Shown one piece after another: positions 54,101 to 64,000 of a DNA stretch of 64,000 nt; position 1 is the stretch's first letter, and the number at the start of each line of letters is the position of its first letter. The notes beneath the pieces were generated by a model. It worked only from the letters and a program-made list of their open reading frames with translations. It made no database searches and was not told the DNA's origin. Position numbers and translations under genes: made by a program. Origin of the DNA: Tieghemiomyces parasiticus (lineage: Eukaryota > Kickxellomycota > Dimargaritomycetes > Dimargaritales > Dimargaritaceae); NCBI GenBank assembly GCA_027575765.1, contig JANBPT010000053.1, positions 1 through 64,000 on the forward strand. Reading direction: 5' to 3'.

Positions 54101-55105
54101 CCAACAGAGGGCCCATGCCCTCCGTCGGTCCATCAAAGTTTGAGACCTTGCCTCTCTATACCGCTACGCCACGTACTCCTACGACGTTGACCAAAAAAGA
54201 GCAGCTAATGCACATAATATGATGTTCAATCCGGCCGAGGTTCCCAACGTGACCTAGACCGAATTGCCGGCTGACGATAGATGTGGGGTGGACTGTACCA
54301 TCCTCTGCGGCCACTGAAGGCACTATCCGATTTTGGAATGCGGATCTGTCCCAACCGGTTACATTTTAAAAGGGCTGGTTGGGATATCAAGTAAGTCGAT
54401 GAAGAATCTCCATCAAGAACCAGCAGCTGGAATATCGAGTTGGTTGACCAGGAATCTGAAGTGGCCACTGGCGACTGGGGCATTAGAGAGGCTAAGAAGG
54501 AATGGGGCATGGTGGTGTCCAAAGCTAACCATATCACAGCCGATGCGTCCGGCTAAGCGGCTACTGCTGCGTTGATCGACATAACCTCTGTGGTGGAGAA
54601 CCTCCCCTCCCATGTCGTCTCAGCCGCACTATTGCCCAGATTATCACCAATGCTGAACTGGGGTCCCAAGACTCATGTCAAATACCTCCCTCGCCAAAGA
54701 ATGCTGGTTCGGTCTCTACAAAGAAGCGGCTGCTCGCTACGGTTGGGACGGTAGTTAAATGTGCGAAGATGTACCACAGTACCTCACCTCGCAACTGTCC
54801 ATGTGGCCATAGCTCTCCGATGGATCCTCGACCAACTGGACATACTTTAAGTCAGATATTCGTGGGTTAATTCACCGGCCGAAACTTGGCAAGATCCTTC
54901 GCCATTATATTCAGCTCGGATCCTAAGAACCGGCTCTCTACTGCCACGTAAATCCTTAGTATTGCGTAGGTAAGGGCCGGACCACAGCACGTTCTGCCAT
55001 TAAGCACCTCCGTTCATACTTGGATGAAGAGCACAGAATCTACGCTAGCACTACAGATTCTCCCACTCTCGCAGAGTTCAACCGACCCTGGTTGCTCGGA
55101 TAGAC
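54100..55105 (+). mobile_element. decayed gag-like retroelement relic
   Basis: Between 54702 and 54925 one frame reads a gag-like block matching the C-terminus of the 19.2-20.4 kb gene: CWFGLYKEAAARYGWDGS, then after a stop MCEDVPQYLTSQLSMWP, and after a second stop TNWTYFKSDIRGLI. The intact copy has WFGRYEQVAAHYNWSD, APQYLTPLLSLSL and NWPDLKSTLRLAI in the same order and spacing. The same frame continues to about 55105 with further stops (SAIKHLRSYLDEEH, SPTLAEFNRPWLLG). Upstream, from about 54100, stretches of protein-like sequence occur in shifting frames. Seen: homology plus at least two internal stops. Inferred: an old retroelement or a dead duplicate of the gag-like gene. No LTRs were identified. 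Confidence 0.7.
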
Positions 55106-56705
55106 ACATTGATACCCAGGCCCGATATTTTCCTCTCGCATTAGTGTTCTCGCGCAACTCTTCTATTGCCCATTACTCACCTTTAGGTATTAGCCTTCAC
55201 CATCATAGGCTGAAGAGTAACGGTAATTGACCTAGTAATATTTATTTTTCATTAAAGGCCAAACTTTCCTTATTGCCACGATTGGCTTGTACTTTTCTAC
55301 ACCATTGTTCCCGCCTGAATTTCACTGTATCGACTCGGCCACACCACCCAAGGAAAAATACTGTGGGTTGGTACCCAATAGCTTAGTTGAGTACCCCTTT
55401 CAGCGTGGATACTATTTTGTCCAGCCCTTATCACTGAACATACCGGTCTCGGTCGAATCGACTAGGTCTTACATGACATCGTCCCTAGTTGAAGACCACT
55501 TAGGTTGATAGGGGAGTAAAAATCATACAGTGGAGCCCCATGCCGCTGAATTTGACAGGTCTGGAGGGGGGGGGGGCATAACCCCCTGGCACGCAACGAA
55601 CAGCCGATTACCGTGAAATATTATCCGATTACTTCTCGGTCACCATGCCAATCCTTATCTATTGTATAATCTACTACGCCGATTAGCGATCGACTGATAC
55701 TTTGGAGGCTGAGGTGGAGAGGAGGAGAAGCCAGCTTATTTGATGTTGCGTAAAAAGCTGCGACCTCTCATGTGTGCTGAGGTGAAGGCTTAAGTGAATT
55801 CCGGCCTATTCCCAACAACTCAACCCCTTCGCTTTGGAAGCATCCCTCTATCAGCAAATGGCTGACGGTAAACGTCCAGCGATAGAAAATTTCGAATCCT
55901 AAATACAACTTCGTTTTCTGTGGCAGTCCCAAGTCCGAGCCCTACTCTTCGGCGCCCTAGATTATAACGTATCAGTTTCTCATATATTGCCAGTATGGCC
56001 AGTGGTCGCATGAAGGCATACCGGCTCATTTTGACTAGGGGACGCGAATTACCCAGCAGACCCTGGATTAAAAGAGTTAATCGGCCCGCCGTATCCTAGA
56101 AATATAGATATACATGATTGACCGTGATCTTAAATAGATTACAGGTTTAATGCGCCTTCTTCTCCTATTAAGAACCTGAATGATCACCCTTCACACCCTT
56201 GTACCGTCAGGCTTGATGGCAGGCAGCCGGTACTCCGCAATCCTCCACTCTTTTTTTTCTAAACAGGCGCATCTACAATTTATGTCCATCTTTTAGATTG
56301 ACAGCTGGGTCATGGACAATGTCAGAGTGCAGTGCAAACCCCCGCCTGGTGGTCATTAATCGGCTCTACATAAGCGAGAATATAATGCATTGGCATATAG
56401 CAGGAAAAAGGGGGTACGGGTAACCAAAGTTTAGGATAATTGTTGGATATAAAAGGGCGCCCACGGTGCCCTGTTCGTTATAGACAGCACGCCTACGTCC
56501 ACGAGTATTATGCATGTCGCCTTGTGTCCAAGCCAGCGCAAGCCAACAATTGCATTCTATACTCGCCACCTATACATCGAATAGTGTACTACTTCATAGG
56601 GATACCACTCCCTTCATATTTAGTGGATTTCCCTGAGGATATATCGCCATCTCCCGCCAAACTCTTTTACCCTAACTTCGCTCCTCGGTCCCCACGACCA
56701 CCACT
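55106..56705. other. intergenic upstream of the subtilisin gene
   Basis: Holds dispersed repeat copy 1 and a G run near 55567. The last 60 bases are C/T-rich, consistent with a leader. No supported gene. Confidence 0.45.
55722..55781 (+). repeat. dispersed repeat, copy 1
   Basis: About 60 bases that align with 59829-59887 at roughly 77% by hand, sharing exact cores GCGTAAAAAGCTG and CTCATGTGTG. Differences are mostly transitions. It lies upstream of the subtilisin gene. Confidence 0.6.
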
Positions 56706-59471
56706 ATGTTAGCGTCGCTGCGCCATCTACCCTTCAGGCCGGCCCTGCTCCTGGCATTTGGGGTCCTTTCCGTCTGGGCCACCAACTATGCCGCCAAGCC
56801 GCTCGATTTAGAGGCGACTTCACTGGTCAACAAGGATGACTCCTACATCGTCGGCTACGCAGGCGAACCGGGGACTCCTGAGGGTGTCGCTGGTGTCCAG
56901 GCTTTCGCCGCCGAGATGGCCAAAGCACAGATTCCCTTCACGTACATCCGCAACTTCACCGTCTTGGTCAACGCAGCTGAAATCAAGATGGAACCCCGGT
57001 ATCAGCCCATCGCTGCGTCACTGGGTATCATGGATACCATCCACAGTATGCGGCACGTCGTTCCTCAAATTCTGGCTCAGACCGCCGCCGGGACGGAAGG
57101 GAAGCCATTATCCTTTCTACAGCACAAGCACACCGGGGTTGACCAGATCCACGCCGAGGGGAAACTGACCGGTGAAGGCATTAAGGTCGGTATCATCGAC
57201 ACCGGCCTTGACTACCGCCACCCAGCTTTCGGCAGCTGCTTCAAGACCGAAGGCTGTCGTGTCGCATACGGCTACGATTATGCAGGGGACAACTACAACG
57301 GAACCAACGCGCTTGAGCCCGACGACGATCCCCTCGATACTTGTAATGGCCACGGTACACACGTGGCGGGGATTCTGGCCGGTGACGACGGAGTGTTTCA
57401 AGGTGTGGCTCCTAAGGCCATCCTGGGCATCTACAGGGTGTTTGGTTGCGAAAGTTTTGCACCCCTGGCGGTCATCATCCAGGCGCTGGAACAGGCCTTC
57501 CTCGACGGCATGCAGGTAGTTAACCTGTCACTCGGTTCTGACGGTAGCTGGGGTACGTCAACTGTCTCCATCGCATTGGAACGGCTGGCTAATAAAGGGG
57601 TCGTCGTTGTTTCCGCGGCGGGGAATGCCTACAGTAGTGGCCTGTGGCTCGCTGGGTCGATGGCTGTCCCTCCCAGCGTTATTGCGGTGGCCGCCGCGGC
57701 ATTCCCAGAGCGCTACACTCCAGTCATGAACGTGAGCTATACGGCCTCGAATGGCACGACCACCACGATTGTGATGGAGCGTTCTTCAGTCCAAAGCACT
57801 TTCACATCCTACAACCTGACCAGTACTGCGCTCGTACACGGTGTCAACGCCACGGGTGGTGATCTGTTATGCGATCCCGCCACCAACAGTTTCATTGGTA
57901 AAGTGGTGCTTGTTCAACGTGGTGAGTGTAGCTTCTCCACCAAGGCCGCCAATGCCCAGGCCGCGGGCGCGGTACATCTAATCGTTTATGATCATTCGCC
58001 CGGCTTCCCGTTCCAGATGGAATACAAGGACCCTGTTTTCCCATCGTTTTTAGTTAGCCAGACGGACGGCCAGCATTTGGTGTCACTTCTGTCCGCGAGT
58101 ACTACGGGCGAGGTCATGATAACGGTCGGTACAGATCTGTATTCTACTGTCTACCCTGAATCCAGCGGACCGGCGGAATTCACCTCCTGGGGTCCGACTC
58201 CTCAAACTCTTCTCAAGCCCGATGTGATGGCCCCCGGAGATAACATTTACTCCACCATTCCGTTGAGCATGGGTGGATACGCCCAATGGTCCGGAACGTC
58301 GATGGCATCGCCATATGTTGCTGGTGTTGCCGCTCTGCTTATACAAAGTGGAATGAACGTCTCGTCCGGTCAACTCGCGTCCGCCCTGGTTCATACCGCC
58401 ACCCCGACGATGGACGCGGCTACTGGCCAACCCTTCCCTCCCACCCTACAAGGTACTGGCCTGTTGAACGTCCAGAATGCTCTGGCGGCTACGCTGCACT
58501 CTAGCGTGCGTAGCCTCAGCTTCAAATATCTCGACGATTCGATCCCAGAATTCAAGAACCCTGGCTCCTTGAACTTCACCATGACGGGTTCCAGCGGCTC
58601 GGCGATTAACTACCAGGTAAACTATGTCCCGGCCCTGTCCTCGACTGGCTTTGCTCCCAACGGCATGATACTGCACCCCCCGGTCTCCGACGCCACTTTC
58701 CTGCCGACGGCCAACGTTGAACCCGCCCAATTTACTGGTGGTGGGGGTTCGAACGCCAACTTTCGCATTTCCTTTTCCAGGCAGTCCTTGACGACCAAGT
58801 CTATGCTGCTGTACGGCGGGTACATCCGCATCAACGCCCCGGCAGGGTCTGGGGTGAACTACACCATCAGCGTCGCGGGATTTAATTTTCCTAGCTCCCA
58901 GCTCCCCGTTCTTTCCCCACCTGAGGAGGGTTTACCGTGCTTGGTTGATTCTACTTCAGCCCAGTGCGTTGGGGCGGGTAAGACTTTTACGATGCAGAAC
59001 ATCAGCCACCCTGGCTTCGTTTTCCGTCTGCAAACCCCCGTGTACCGTATCTTGGTACGTATCGGCCAGGTGGGTGGGGAAATCGCGCCCGCTCCGGTTC
59101 CCTCCAACTCCACTACCGGTATATCCGCTAGCATCACTGGAACCATTTCGGCCCCCGCCAGTACACCCACCACCGCGCCTACTGATACCAGTGGTACTAC
59201 TTTGGCGCCACCGGAGGACCTCGTAATCGCCGAGGACTCGTTTGACCACATGCTGCCGAACACTGAAATCGATGCTGACTATTACTATTCATACGTCTGG
59301 GATGGCAGCATCCTGACTAGGGGGGCCGGAAATACCACCCAGGTGGTTCCAATTTCCAACGGTAGCTATGTATTCAAACTAATTTTTTACCGCATGTCTA
59401 TGAGTGATACTCCTTTTACCTGGACCTCGCCTGCCTTTAATATCCAGTCTGCCGATACTGGAGGCCCTTAA
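56706..59471 (+). CDS. secreted subtilisin-family serine protease with PA domain
   Basis: A 921-residue extracellular S8A protease. Residues 1-26 form a signal peptide (basic start, LLLAFGVLSVWA core). An inhibitor-I9-like propeptide follows (DSYIVGYAGEPGT near 45-57, to about 120). The catalytic domain has Asp165 in VGIIDTGLDYRHP, His216 in NGHGTHVAGILAG, the oxyanion Asn307 in VSAAGN and Ser532 in SGTSMASPYVAGVAALL. Between Asn and Ser sits a protease-associated insert (about 380-440; GKVVLVQRGECSFSTKAANA), as in pyrolysin/Vpr-type subtilases. The long C-terminal part is beta-rich with a Ser/Thr/Pro linker near 800-840, probably O-glycosylated. All catalytic residues are present. It is an intronless gene. 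Such proteases digest external protein, including that of hosts or prey; which substrate is unknown. Confidence 0.96.
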   Translation: MLASLRHLPFRPALLLAFGVLSVWATNYAAKPLDLEATSLVNKDDSYIVGYAGEPGTPEGVAGVQAFAAEMAKAQIPFTYIRNFTVLVNAAEIKMEPRYQPIAASLGIMDTIHSMRHVVPQILAQTAAGTEGKPLSFLQHKHTGVDQIHAEGKLTGEGIKVGIIDTGLDYRHPAFGSCFKTEGCRVAYGYDYAGDNYNGTNALEPDDDPLDTCNGHGTHVAGILAGDDGVFQGVAPKAILGIYRVFGCESFAPLAVIIQALEQAFLDGMQVVNLSLGSDGSWGTSTVSIALERLANKGVVVVSAAGNAYSSGLWLAGSMAVPPSVIAVAAAAFPERYTPVMNVSYTASNGTTTTIVMERSSVQSTFTSYNLTSTALVHGVNATGGDLLCDPATNSFIGKVVLVQRGECSFSTKAANAQAAGAVHLIVYDHSPGFPFQMEYKDPVFPSFLVSQTDGQHLVSLLSASTTGEVMITVGTDLYSTVYPESSGPAEFTSWGPTPQTLLKPDVMAPGDNIYSTIPLSMGGYAQWSGTSMASPYVAGVAALLIQSGMNVSSGQLASALVHTATPTMDAATGQPFPPTLQGTGLLNVQNALAATLHSSVRSLSFKYLDDSIPEFKNPGSLNFTMTGSSGSAINYQVNYVPALSSTGFAPNGMILHPPVSDATFLPTANVEPAQFTGGGGSNANFRISFSRQSLTTKSMLLYGGYIRINAPAGSGVNYTISVAGFNFPSSQLPVLSPPEEGLPCLVDSTSAQCVGAGKTFTMQNISHPGFVFRLQTPVYRILVRIGQVGGEIAPAPVPSNSTTGISASITGTISAPASTPTTAPTDTSGTTLAPPEDLVIAEDSFDHMLPNTEIDADYYYSYVWDGSILTRGAGNTTQVVPISNGSYVFKLIFYRMSMSDTPFTWTSPAFNIQSADTGGP

Positions 59472-60783
59472 CGGCATCGCTGTATTTTTATCTGGCAATC
59501 TGTCCTTATCGCACCTTCTTAATATTACCGATTTCCACTGCCTTGACGCCCCAAATCCTAGTCCCCTAACGCTGATTGTAAGTCGCTATTAAACCATGAT
59601 AAAGGCTAGGGCTCTGACTTGGCCTTGTGGTCCTTAATTTGACAACCATATTTATGCAGATCATCATGGCCTCTTGCTAATCGACACTACAGGCTGTGCC
59701 GGTAATGGGTCATGAGATGCCTGAGGAATAGTGATGGGTAACCTGGGAAGCGGGATGACGAGGTGGCCTTGTCTATGCATTCCGCTCGGGAATCGAAACT
59801 ACCCGCATTGGGATACCCATGTGCTAAAGAGGAGGGGTCAGTTAATTTAACGTCGCGTAAAAAGCTGTGACGCTCATGTGTGTGGAGCAAGACCATCGCA
59901 CATTCAGCTTTCGATGCACAGGACACTCTAGACTTTGCTGCATAACACGGCGTCGTACCGCTGGTAGGGAGGTTGCTTATGGCTAGAGTCAACAAGGCAT
60001 TGGTCCCGGAAGGTGCCGGTGGACCCCGCTGATGTGTGCTACTCTACAGGTAGCATGGATAACGCATGAACCCCCACAACGATGTAGAACGTGGCCGTCG
60101 CTGGATGATACCAATGCAACTCACCTTATTACGTACCTTTGTAACCAATTTCCGCCACCACTTGCTGCGCCCTTCTCATTCCCTGTCGATTCATTAAAAT
60201 TATAATCCCTACCGAGTCAGGTTGGATATTTCGGTCAATGAATGGCTGTCTGGCATTACTGTCCAACCCTGATGTATCTTGACGGTGACCCCTTTTCTCT
60301 TCCTTTCGCCGACTCTAAGGGCGGAACCCCAAACCGGATACGCCATGTCTCTTGCAAATTTAATATAAGAAACACATAACTAATCCTTCAGCCTGTATTG
60401 GAAGGGGGAGGGAAATTCCTAACCGAGGCGTACAATTTTCCAGTTAGGCTGGCAAAACGGACAGAGGGGGGGGAAGCTCCGTCGGCATGAAGGTAGGGGC
60501 GTTTGCCACGCTGATTGCAGCCTGCCAAGGACTTAGCGAGACGGGTTACAGGGGGATATGGTCTGGTGTATACATGACAGCAAGCGAGTATCAGGCCGCC
60601 TATTGTCTCGCATGCAACAGGTTCCACAGCTTGGGCCAAGTCATAGTGAGTAGGCGGTCTTAGTAAAGGAAGCAGAAAGGGGTTGGAAATTGTGCATTTA
60701 GGCTGCCGCAAGGGGAAAGGGTTTAGCTCTTTGACATGTGAGCCATATCAGCACGGCTAAGCCCGTTAGTCCGGCCGGTGCCC
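59472..60783. other. convergent intergenic region
   Basis: 3' sides of the subtilisin gene (+) and UFD2 (-). Contains dispersed repeat copy 2 and no supported gene. Confidence 0.5.
59829..59887 (+). repeat. dispersed repeat, copy 2
   Basis: Second copy of the roughly 60-base repeat, in the same orientation as copy 1, downstream of the subtilisin gene. The two copies flank that gene with about 4.1 kb between them. Confidence 0.6.
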
Positions 60784-63759
60784 TCACTGCTGCTTGCTCT
60801 CCCGGTACTTCTGTATACGTTCTCGCAGCTCATCATTGGGAATCACGTCCTCGATCTTCAAGGGGTGACGGTTAAAGGGGTCGGTACCGTCGCTGAGCAG
60901 ATGGGATTTGATGGTACTGCGGTCGATGGTGACGCGGGAGGAGGGCAGGATAACCGGGTCGGTCATGGGGGTAAACATGACCGGGTCCAAAAACTCGTCA
61001 GGTATGTCCTCGATACCCTCGTCGACACGCTGATGCTCCTGGGCGGCGGCCTCGACGCGGTCCACGAACGCGTGCAACTTGTCAAGGTCTGTAGGCGATT
61101 TGAGGCCGAAGCGATCAAGAATCCGCGCCGCCTTATCGAACCACGCTCGGCTGTAGCTCCGCTCATCCGCTGCTACCGCCCGCACAAACCCTGCGTCGTC
61201 GGCCAGGCAGAGGTACACGTCAATCAGGTGCGACAGCAGGACCCGGGGCTGGAATCGGTAGCGCTCCGGGTCCCGCACTTTCAGCTCAGTGCACCGAGGC
61301 CCCACCATGGTCTGCAGGTTGTAGTTGAGCATGGCCGCAAGGCGCTCCACGATTTCCGGGGTCAGGAATGGCCAGGGCGCCTCCTGGGTCAAAAACCGGA
61401 GCAGCGCTACGGTCTCGTTGGCCAACGCCATATAGGACCCGGCCTTCCGCTCGCCTTCTGCTAGCTGGGCGGCACGCTCCTGGCGGTGGGTCTCGTCGCG
61501 GGCCGCCCAGGCCTCAGCATCGCCCATCTCGTTCTGGATGTTGCGGATCTCAGTCAGCGTACTCAGCGACTCGTCCAACAGGTAAGTGGTGTCGTTCATG
61601 AGCAGGTTGACGCAGCGTACGGCCACGTCCGATTCGCGGCAAAAGCGCTGGATCTGGGCCTTGTGGGAAGGATGCTGCCGGATGAACTTGAGCACCTGGG
61701 CAATATGGTAGCGGATGTTAAACTTATCGTAGAACTGCGAGCTAGCCCCAGTACGCTCAACCTCCACGTAGAACCGCAACAGGGCCGGTGCTAGGTGTTC
61801 GAGAGCCACGGGCGTCGCAGTCAGCGTGAGGGCTGCGTCAGAGTAGCCGCGCTGCTGGTCTAGAGTCATGTAGTAAAGCACCTCAACTAGCTTGGCCCGC
61901 AGATATGGGTTCTGGAGGTAAGCCGCCTGGCGCAGGAACACCACGAGGAACGTCACCAGGGTTTCCAGGCCGGCGGCGGGTACGAGGGACGGGTCGTAGC
62001 GCAAGAGGGCCAAGTAGAACTCGGTGGCGTCCTCTACGAAGTACTCAGGCAGACAAGCCAGGCTTGTGGGAGGTTCTTCCGGAAGTGGAAATGTCAGGGG
62101 TGATGCTGGGTATGCTGTGGCGGGATCGGCGAGGCGCAGCAGCCAGGTCATAGCCAACGTGTAGAACTGGGCACCGAGAGCCAGAACCGCCGGATTGAAG
62201 GCCTGGGCCTCGGTGGCGATTAGGACGGCGCGTAGCCGATCGTACTCGGCGCTGTGGCGCTGCAGAACACGCTCATTCATCATCGCAGCCGGGGTGCCCT
62301 GCCAGCCGGCGCGCTGAGAGCGAAGTTGATCCAAGTGCTCCCGAAGCCGCGGGATGTCGCGAGCCAGGCGCTCAATGGCGGCGAAGTTTGGGATGAGACT
62401 GAGGTGCAGCACAGCGAAAGTCAAGTAGAAGGCGTCAGAGATGAAGTTCGGGGGGGCCGCATCAGGGTGCTCGGTGCGCTGCCGCTCCAAATAGGCGGCC
62501 GCATCGGGCTCGCTGGCACGCAGGCGGGTAGCTTCCCGCACATCCAAGAGATCGGTGAAGGCGAAGTAGTACGGGTCGATCCGGTCGAGCTTGGTCAATC
62601 GTCCGGTCATAAAGGGTTCGCACAGGCGCAGGAGTACCACTGCCCAGTTGAGAAGGAACCCGTCCCCAGAGACGGTGCGCGGGTCCACCTGCATCTTGGC
62701 CCGGCCCCGGTTGACCTGTACCACGTGGGCCACATACTGAAGCACCTGAGCACGCGGGCCAGTCCCGGCCCTGATGAGTGTGTTGGTGATTTGGAACAGG
62801 GCCTCGAAAACGTAGTCCACCGTGCTGCGGAGGGTGGTCACGGCCGCCTGCGTGCTAGCGGTGTCCTGGTGGCTGAGGTCGGCAAAGTAGGTGGTGATGA
62901 CCTGCGGGACTTCACGCGGGAACCCACTCAAATTGAAGAAGGGCCCCAGCAGCGTGGTGGAGGCCAACTGGGGCGCCTCCGGGGCTGGTCCCTCGGCAGG
63001 CCCCAGCCAGGATGGGGCGGCGGTCAGGGCCCGAGCCAAGGCCGGGTGGCCGGTGAGCTCGGCCAGGGCTCGCAAGTGGCTGCGGAAGTCGTCAAAGATG
63101 GTCACCTTAGCCAACTGCTTCCCCAATTCAGCCACGACAGCGTCCACCAGATCGTCTAGACCATCACCATCAAAACGTCGGCTGACTTTCTCCCAGAAGG
63201 CGGTCGGGATGCCAGACGCGGAGGTAGGGTCCTCACGCAGCAGACGGTTGACCAGAGATTCGATGACCGGGATCTCAGAGAACCCACAGTCAACAAACAT
63301 GTCGGGCATGGTAATGGTGATCCCGGCATATGAGACCAGCAGGTCCGCACACTTGTCCAGGGTGGCCAGCCGGGCCTGTAACGTCGCCGGCTCGAGAGTG
63401 GCCGCCCCACGCTGGGCCATATTCTGGGCAATTTCCTGACAGCGTTTCCAGCATTCCAGGAGATAATCGAAGGCGTTGAGGTGCAGGTCTGGGTAGACCG
63501 GGTCCTGGGGTCGGGACCGGTCCTTATTAGCCAGGAAGGTCAGGCGGGCCAATATGACCTCGTCGATCCGGTCCTCGGTAATGAGGAGCGGGGCTGGAAC
63601 CGGCTGGGCAGCCCGCAATTCCTGGGCCAGGTCGGCCAGGTAGAGGCGGCCGGGGCGTTTGGGATTCCCCTCTTCCAAGGTAACATGGAGAATGCGCGAC
63701 AGGGCCTGGTCTTGCCACTCGGCCGCCGACTTGCCAGCCGGTTTCGGAGAGTCGGCCAT
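60784..63759 (-). CDS. UFD2: ubiquitin conjugation factor E4 (U-box ligase)
   Basis: A 991-residue single-exon protein from the ATG at 63759. Ufd2 extends short ubiquitin chains on substrates of the UFD pathway together with the Cdc48/p97 segregase, in nucleus and cytoplasm. The C-terminal U-box (about 921-991) is complete: DEFLDPVMFTPMTDPVILP, then SRVTIDRSTIKSHL, DPFNRHPLK and PNDELRERIQKY, with the DP-x-M and hydrophobic E2-contact positions present. The N-terminal region has the usual IL-x-V-TL and ITEDRIDEVILARL segments. The core contains LGPFFNLSGFPRE, PNFISDAFYLTFAVLHLSL, PEYFVEDATEFYLALLRY, KFNIRYHIAQVLKFI and LNYNLQTMVGPRC, all characteristic of the E4 core. Length agrees with yeast Ufd2 (about 960). 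No oddities were seen. Confidence 0.97.
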   Translation of the reverse strand: MADSPKPAGKSAAEWQDQALSRILHVTLEEGNPKRPGRLYLADLAQELRAAQPVPAPLLITEDRIDEVILARLTFLANKDRSRPQDPVYPDLHLNAFDYLLECWKRCQEIAQNMAQRGAATLEPATLQARLATLDKCADLLVSYAGITITMPDMFVDCGFSEIPVIESLVNRLLREDPTSASGIPTAFWEKVSRRFDGDGLDDLVDAVVAELGKQLAKVTIFDDFRSHLRALAELTGHPALARALTAAPSWLGPAEGPAPEAPQLASTTLLGPFFNLSGFPREVPQVITTYFADLSHQDTASTQAAVTTLRSTVDYVFEALFQITNTLIRAGTGPRAQVLQYVAHVVQVNRGRAKMQVDPRTVSGDGFLLNWAVVLLRLCEPFMTGRLTKLDRIDPYYFAFTDLLDVREATRLRASEPDAAAYLERQRTEHPDAAPPNFISDAFYLTFAVLHLSLIPNFAAIERLARDIPRLREHLDQLRSQRAGWQGTPAAMMNERVLQRHSAEYDRLRAVLIATEAQAFNPAVLALGAQFYTLAMTWLLRLADPATAYPASPLTFPLPEEPPTSLACLPEYFVEDATEFYLALLRYDPSLVPAAGLETLVTFLVVFLRQAAYLQNPYLRAKLVEVLYYMTLDQQRGYSDAALTLTATPVALEHLAPALLRFYVEVERTGASSQFYDKFNIRYHIAQVLKFIRQHPSHKAQIQRFCRESDVAVRCVNLLMNDTTYLLDESLSTLTEIRNIQNEMGDAEAWAARDETHRQERAAQLAEGERKAGSYMALANETVALLRFLTQEAPWPFLTPEIVERLAAMLNYNLQTMVGPRCTELKVRDPERYRFQPRVLLSHLIDVYLCLADDAGFVRAVAADERSYSRAWFDKAARILDRFGLKSPTDLDKLHAFVDRVEAAAQEHQRVDEGIEDIPDEFLDPVMFTPMTDPVILPSSRVTIDRSTIKSHLLSDGTDPFNRHPLKIEDVIPNDELRERIQKYRESKQQ

Positions 63760-64000
63760 GGGCAGATTAAAGGGCGAAGCCAGAGATCAGTGAAGCGGAT
63801 GTGACCGTTCGATTAGCGAAGTGTAGATTAATATGCAATAGGTTCGACCGTATTTGGGGATGGCGAGGCGGAATCCCCGAGGCGACGCGAATGCTGTGTT
63901 ACAGAGATGGACGTAAGGTATAAAAAATGACCTAATCGAAGGGGGGCGTCTGCGTAATGTGTTCAGCCATGAGCAGTGAGAAGGGCTGCAGCTACTGGTG
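63760..64000. other. promoter side of UFD2, window end
   Basis: No additional feature is visible in the last 240 bases. Confidence 0.5.

Noticed and set aside
62254..63159. 301-codon frame antisense to UFD2
   Set aside because: UFD2 is unambiguous on the other strand; this is a GC-rich shadow.
1..64000. CRISPR arrays, bacterial operons, rRNA genes, telomere repeats
   Set aside because: None seen: no regularly spaced direct repeats, no ribosome-binding-site/operon structure, no rRNA-like sequence and no telomeric repeat at either end.

Overview
The window is nuclear DNA from a fungus. Protein genes have short introns with GTAAGT/GTAGGT donors, CTAAC-type branch sites and pyrimidine-rich CAG/TAG acceptors. 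The recognisable genes are eukaryotic and partly fungus-specific: mitochondrial ATP synthase subunit d, the repair factor Rad14/XPA, the large CAF-1 subunit, the ubiquitin ligase Ufd2, a Spo71-like protein with several PH modules, a 14-helix MFS drug transporter and a secreted subtilisin with a PA insert. Low gene density, gag-like retroelement remains and a pair of Crinkler/STAND-like ATPases fit an early-diverging (zygomycete-grade) fungus, but the phylum is inference.

Layout. 1-1647: almost CpG-free tract with a long imperfect inverted repeat, probably a decayed mobile element. 2694-2777: tRNA-Leu(CAG). 4.8-9.7 kb: TMEM198/DUF4203-like membrane protein (+), a secreted protein of unknown function (-) and RAD14 (-) in six exons, one only 19 nt long. 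10.1-14.6 kb: two tandem Crinkler/STAND-like paralogues (-) whose P-loop lysine is replaced. 17.1 kb: ATP7 (+). 19.2-23.3 kb: gag-like ORF with an internal tandem-repeat array (-) and the MFS transporter (-). 26.1-28.9 kb: three-exon helical protein of unknown function (+). 29.9-32.0 kb: glutamine-rich protein with a 29-nt first coding exon (-). 34.8-38.4 kb: CAF-1 large subunit (+) in six exons. 41.4-47.6 kb: 2,045-residue Spo71-like protein (+). 49.6-53.1 kb: tandem family of small two-exon genes, two intact and one pseudogene. 54.1-55.1 kb: gag-like relic. 56.7-59.5 kb: subtilisin (+). 60.8-63.8 kb: UFD2 (-).

The genes are mostly independent housekeeping and accessory units, not a pathway cluster. 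Rad14 (damage recognition) and the CAF-1 large subunit (PCNA-linked nucleosome assembly) both act in DNA repair but are 25 kb apart with no sign of linkage. The accessory layer is the most unusual part: Crinkler-like pair, gag derivatives, expanding and decaying small-gene family, CpG desert, and coding micro-exons. The best mechanistic lead is in the CAF-1 gene: a 27-nt in-frame exon supplies the first residue of a PCNA-binding (PIP) box completed by the next exon, so skipping it would remove that glutamine without shifting the frame.

All exon structures were joined by eye from splice signals, reading phase and family knowledge; no transcript evidence or database search was available.
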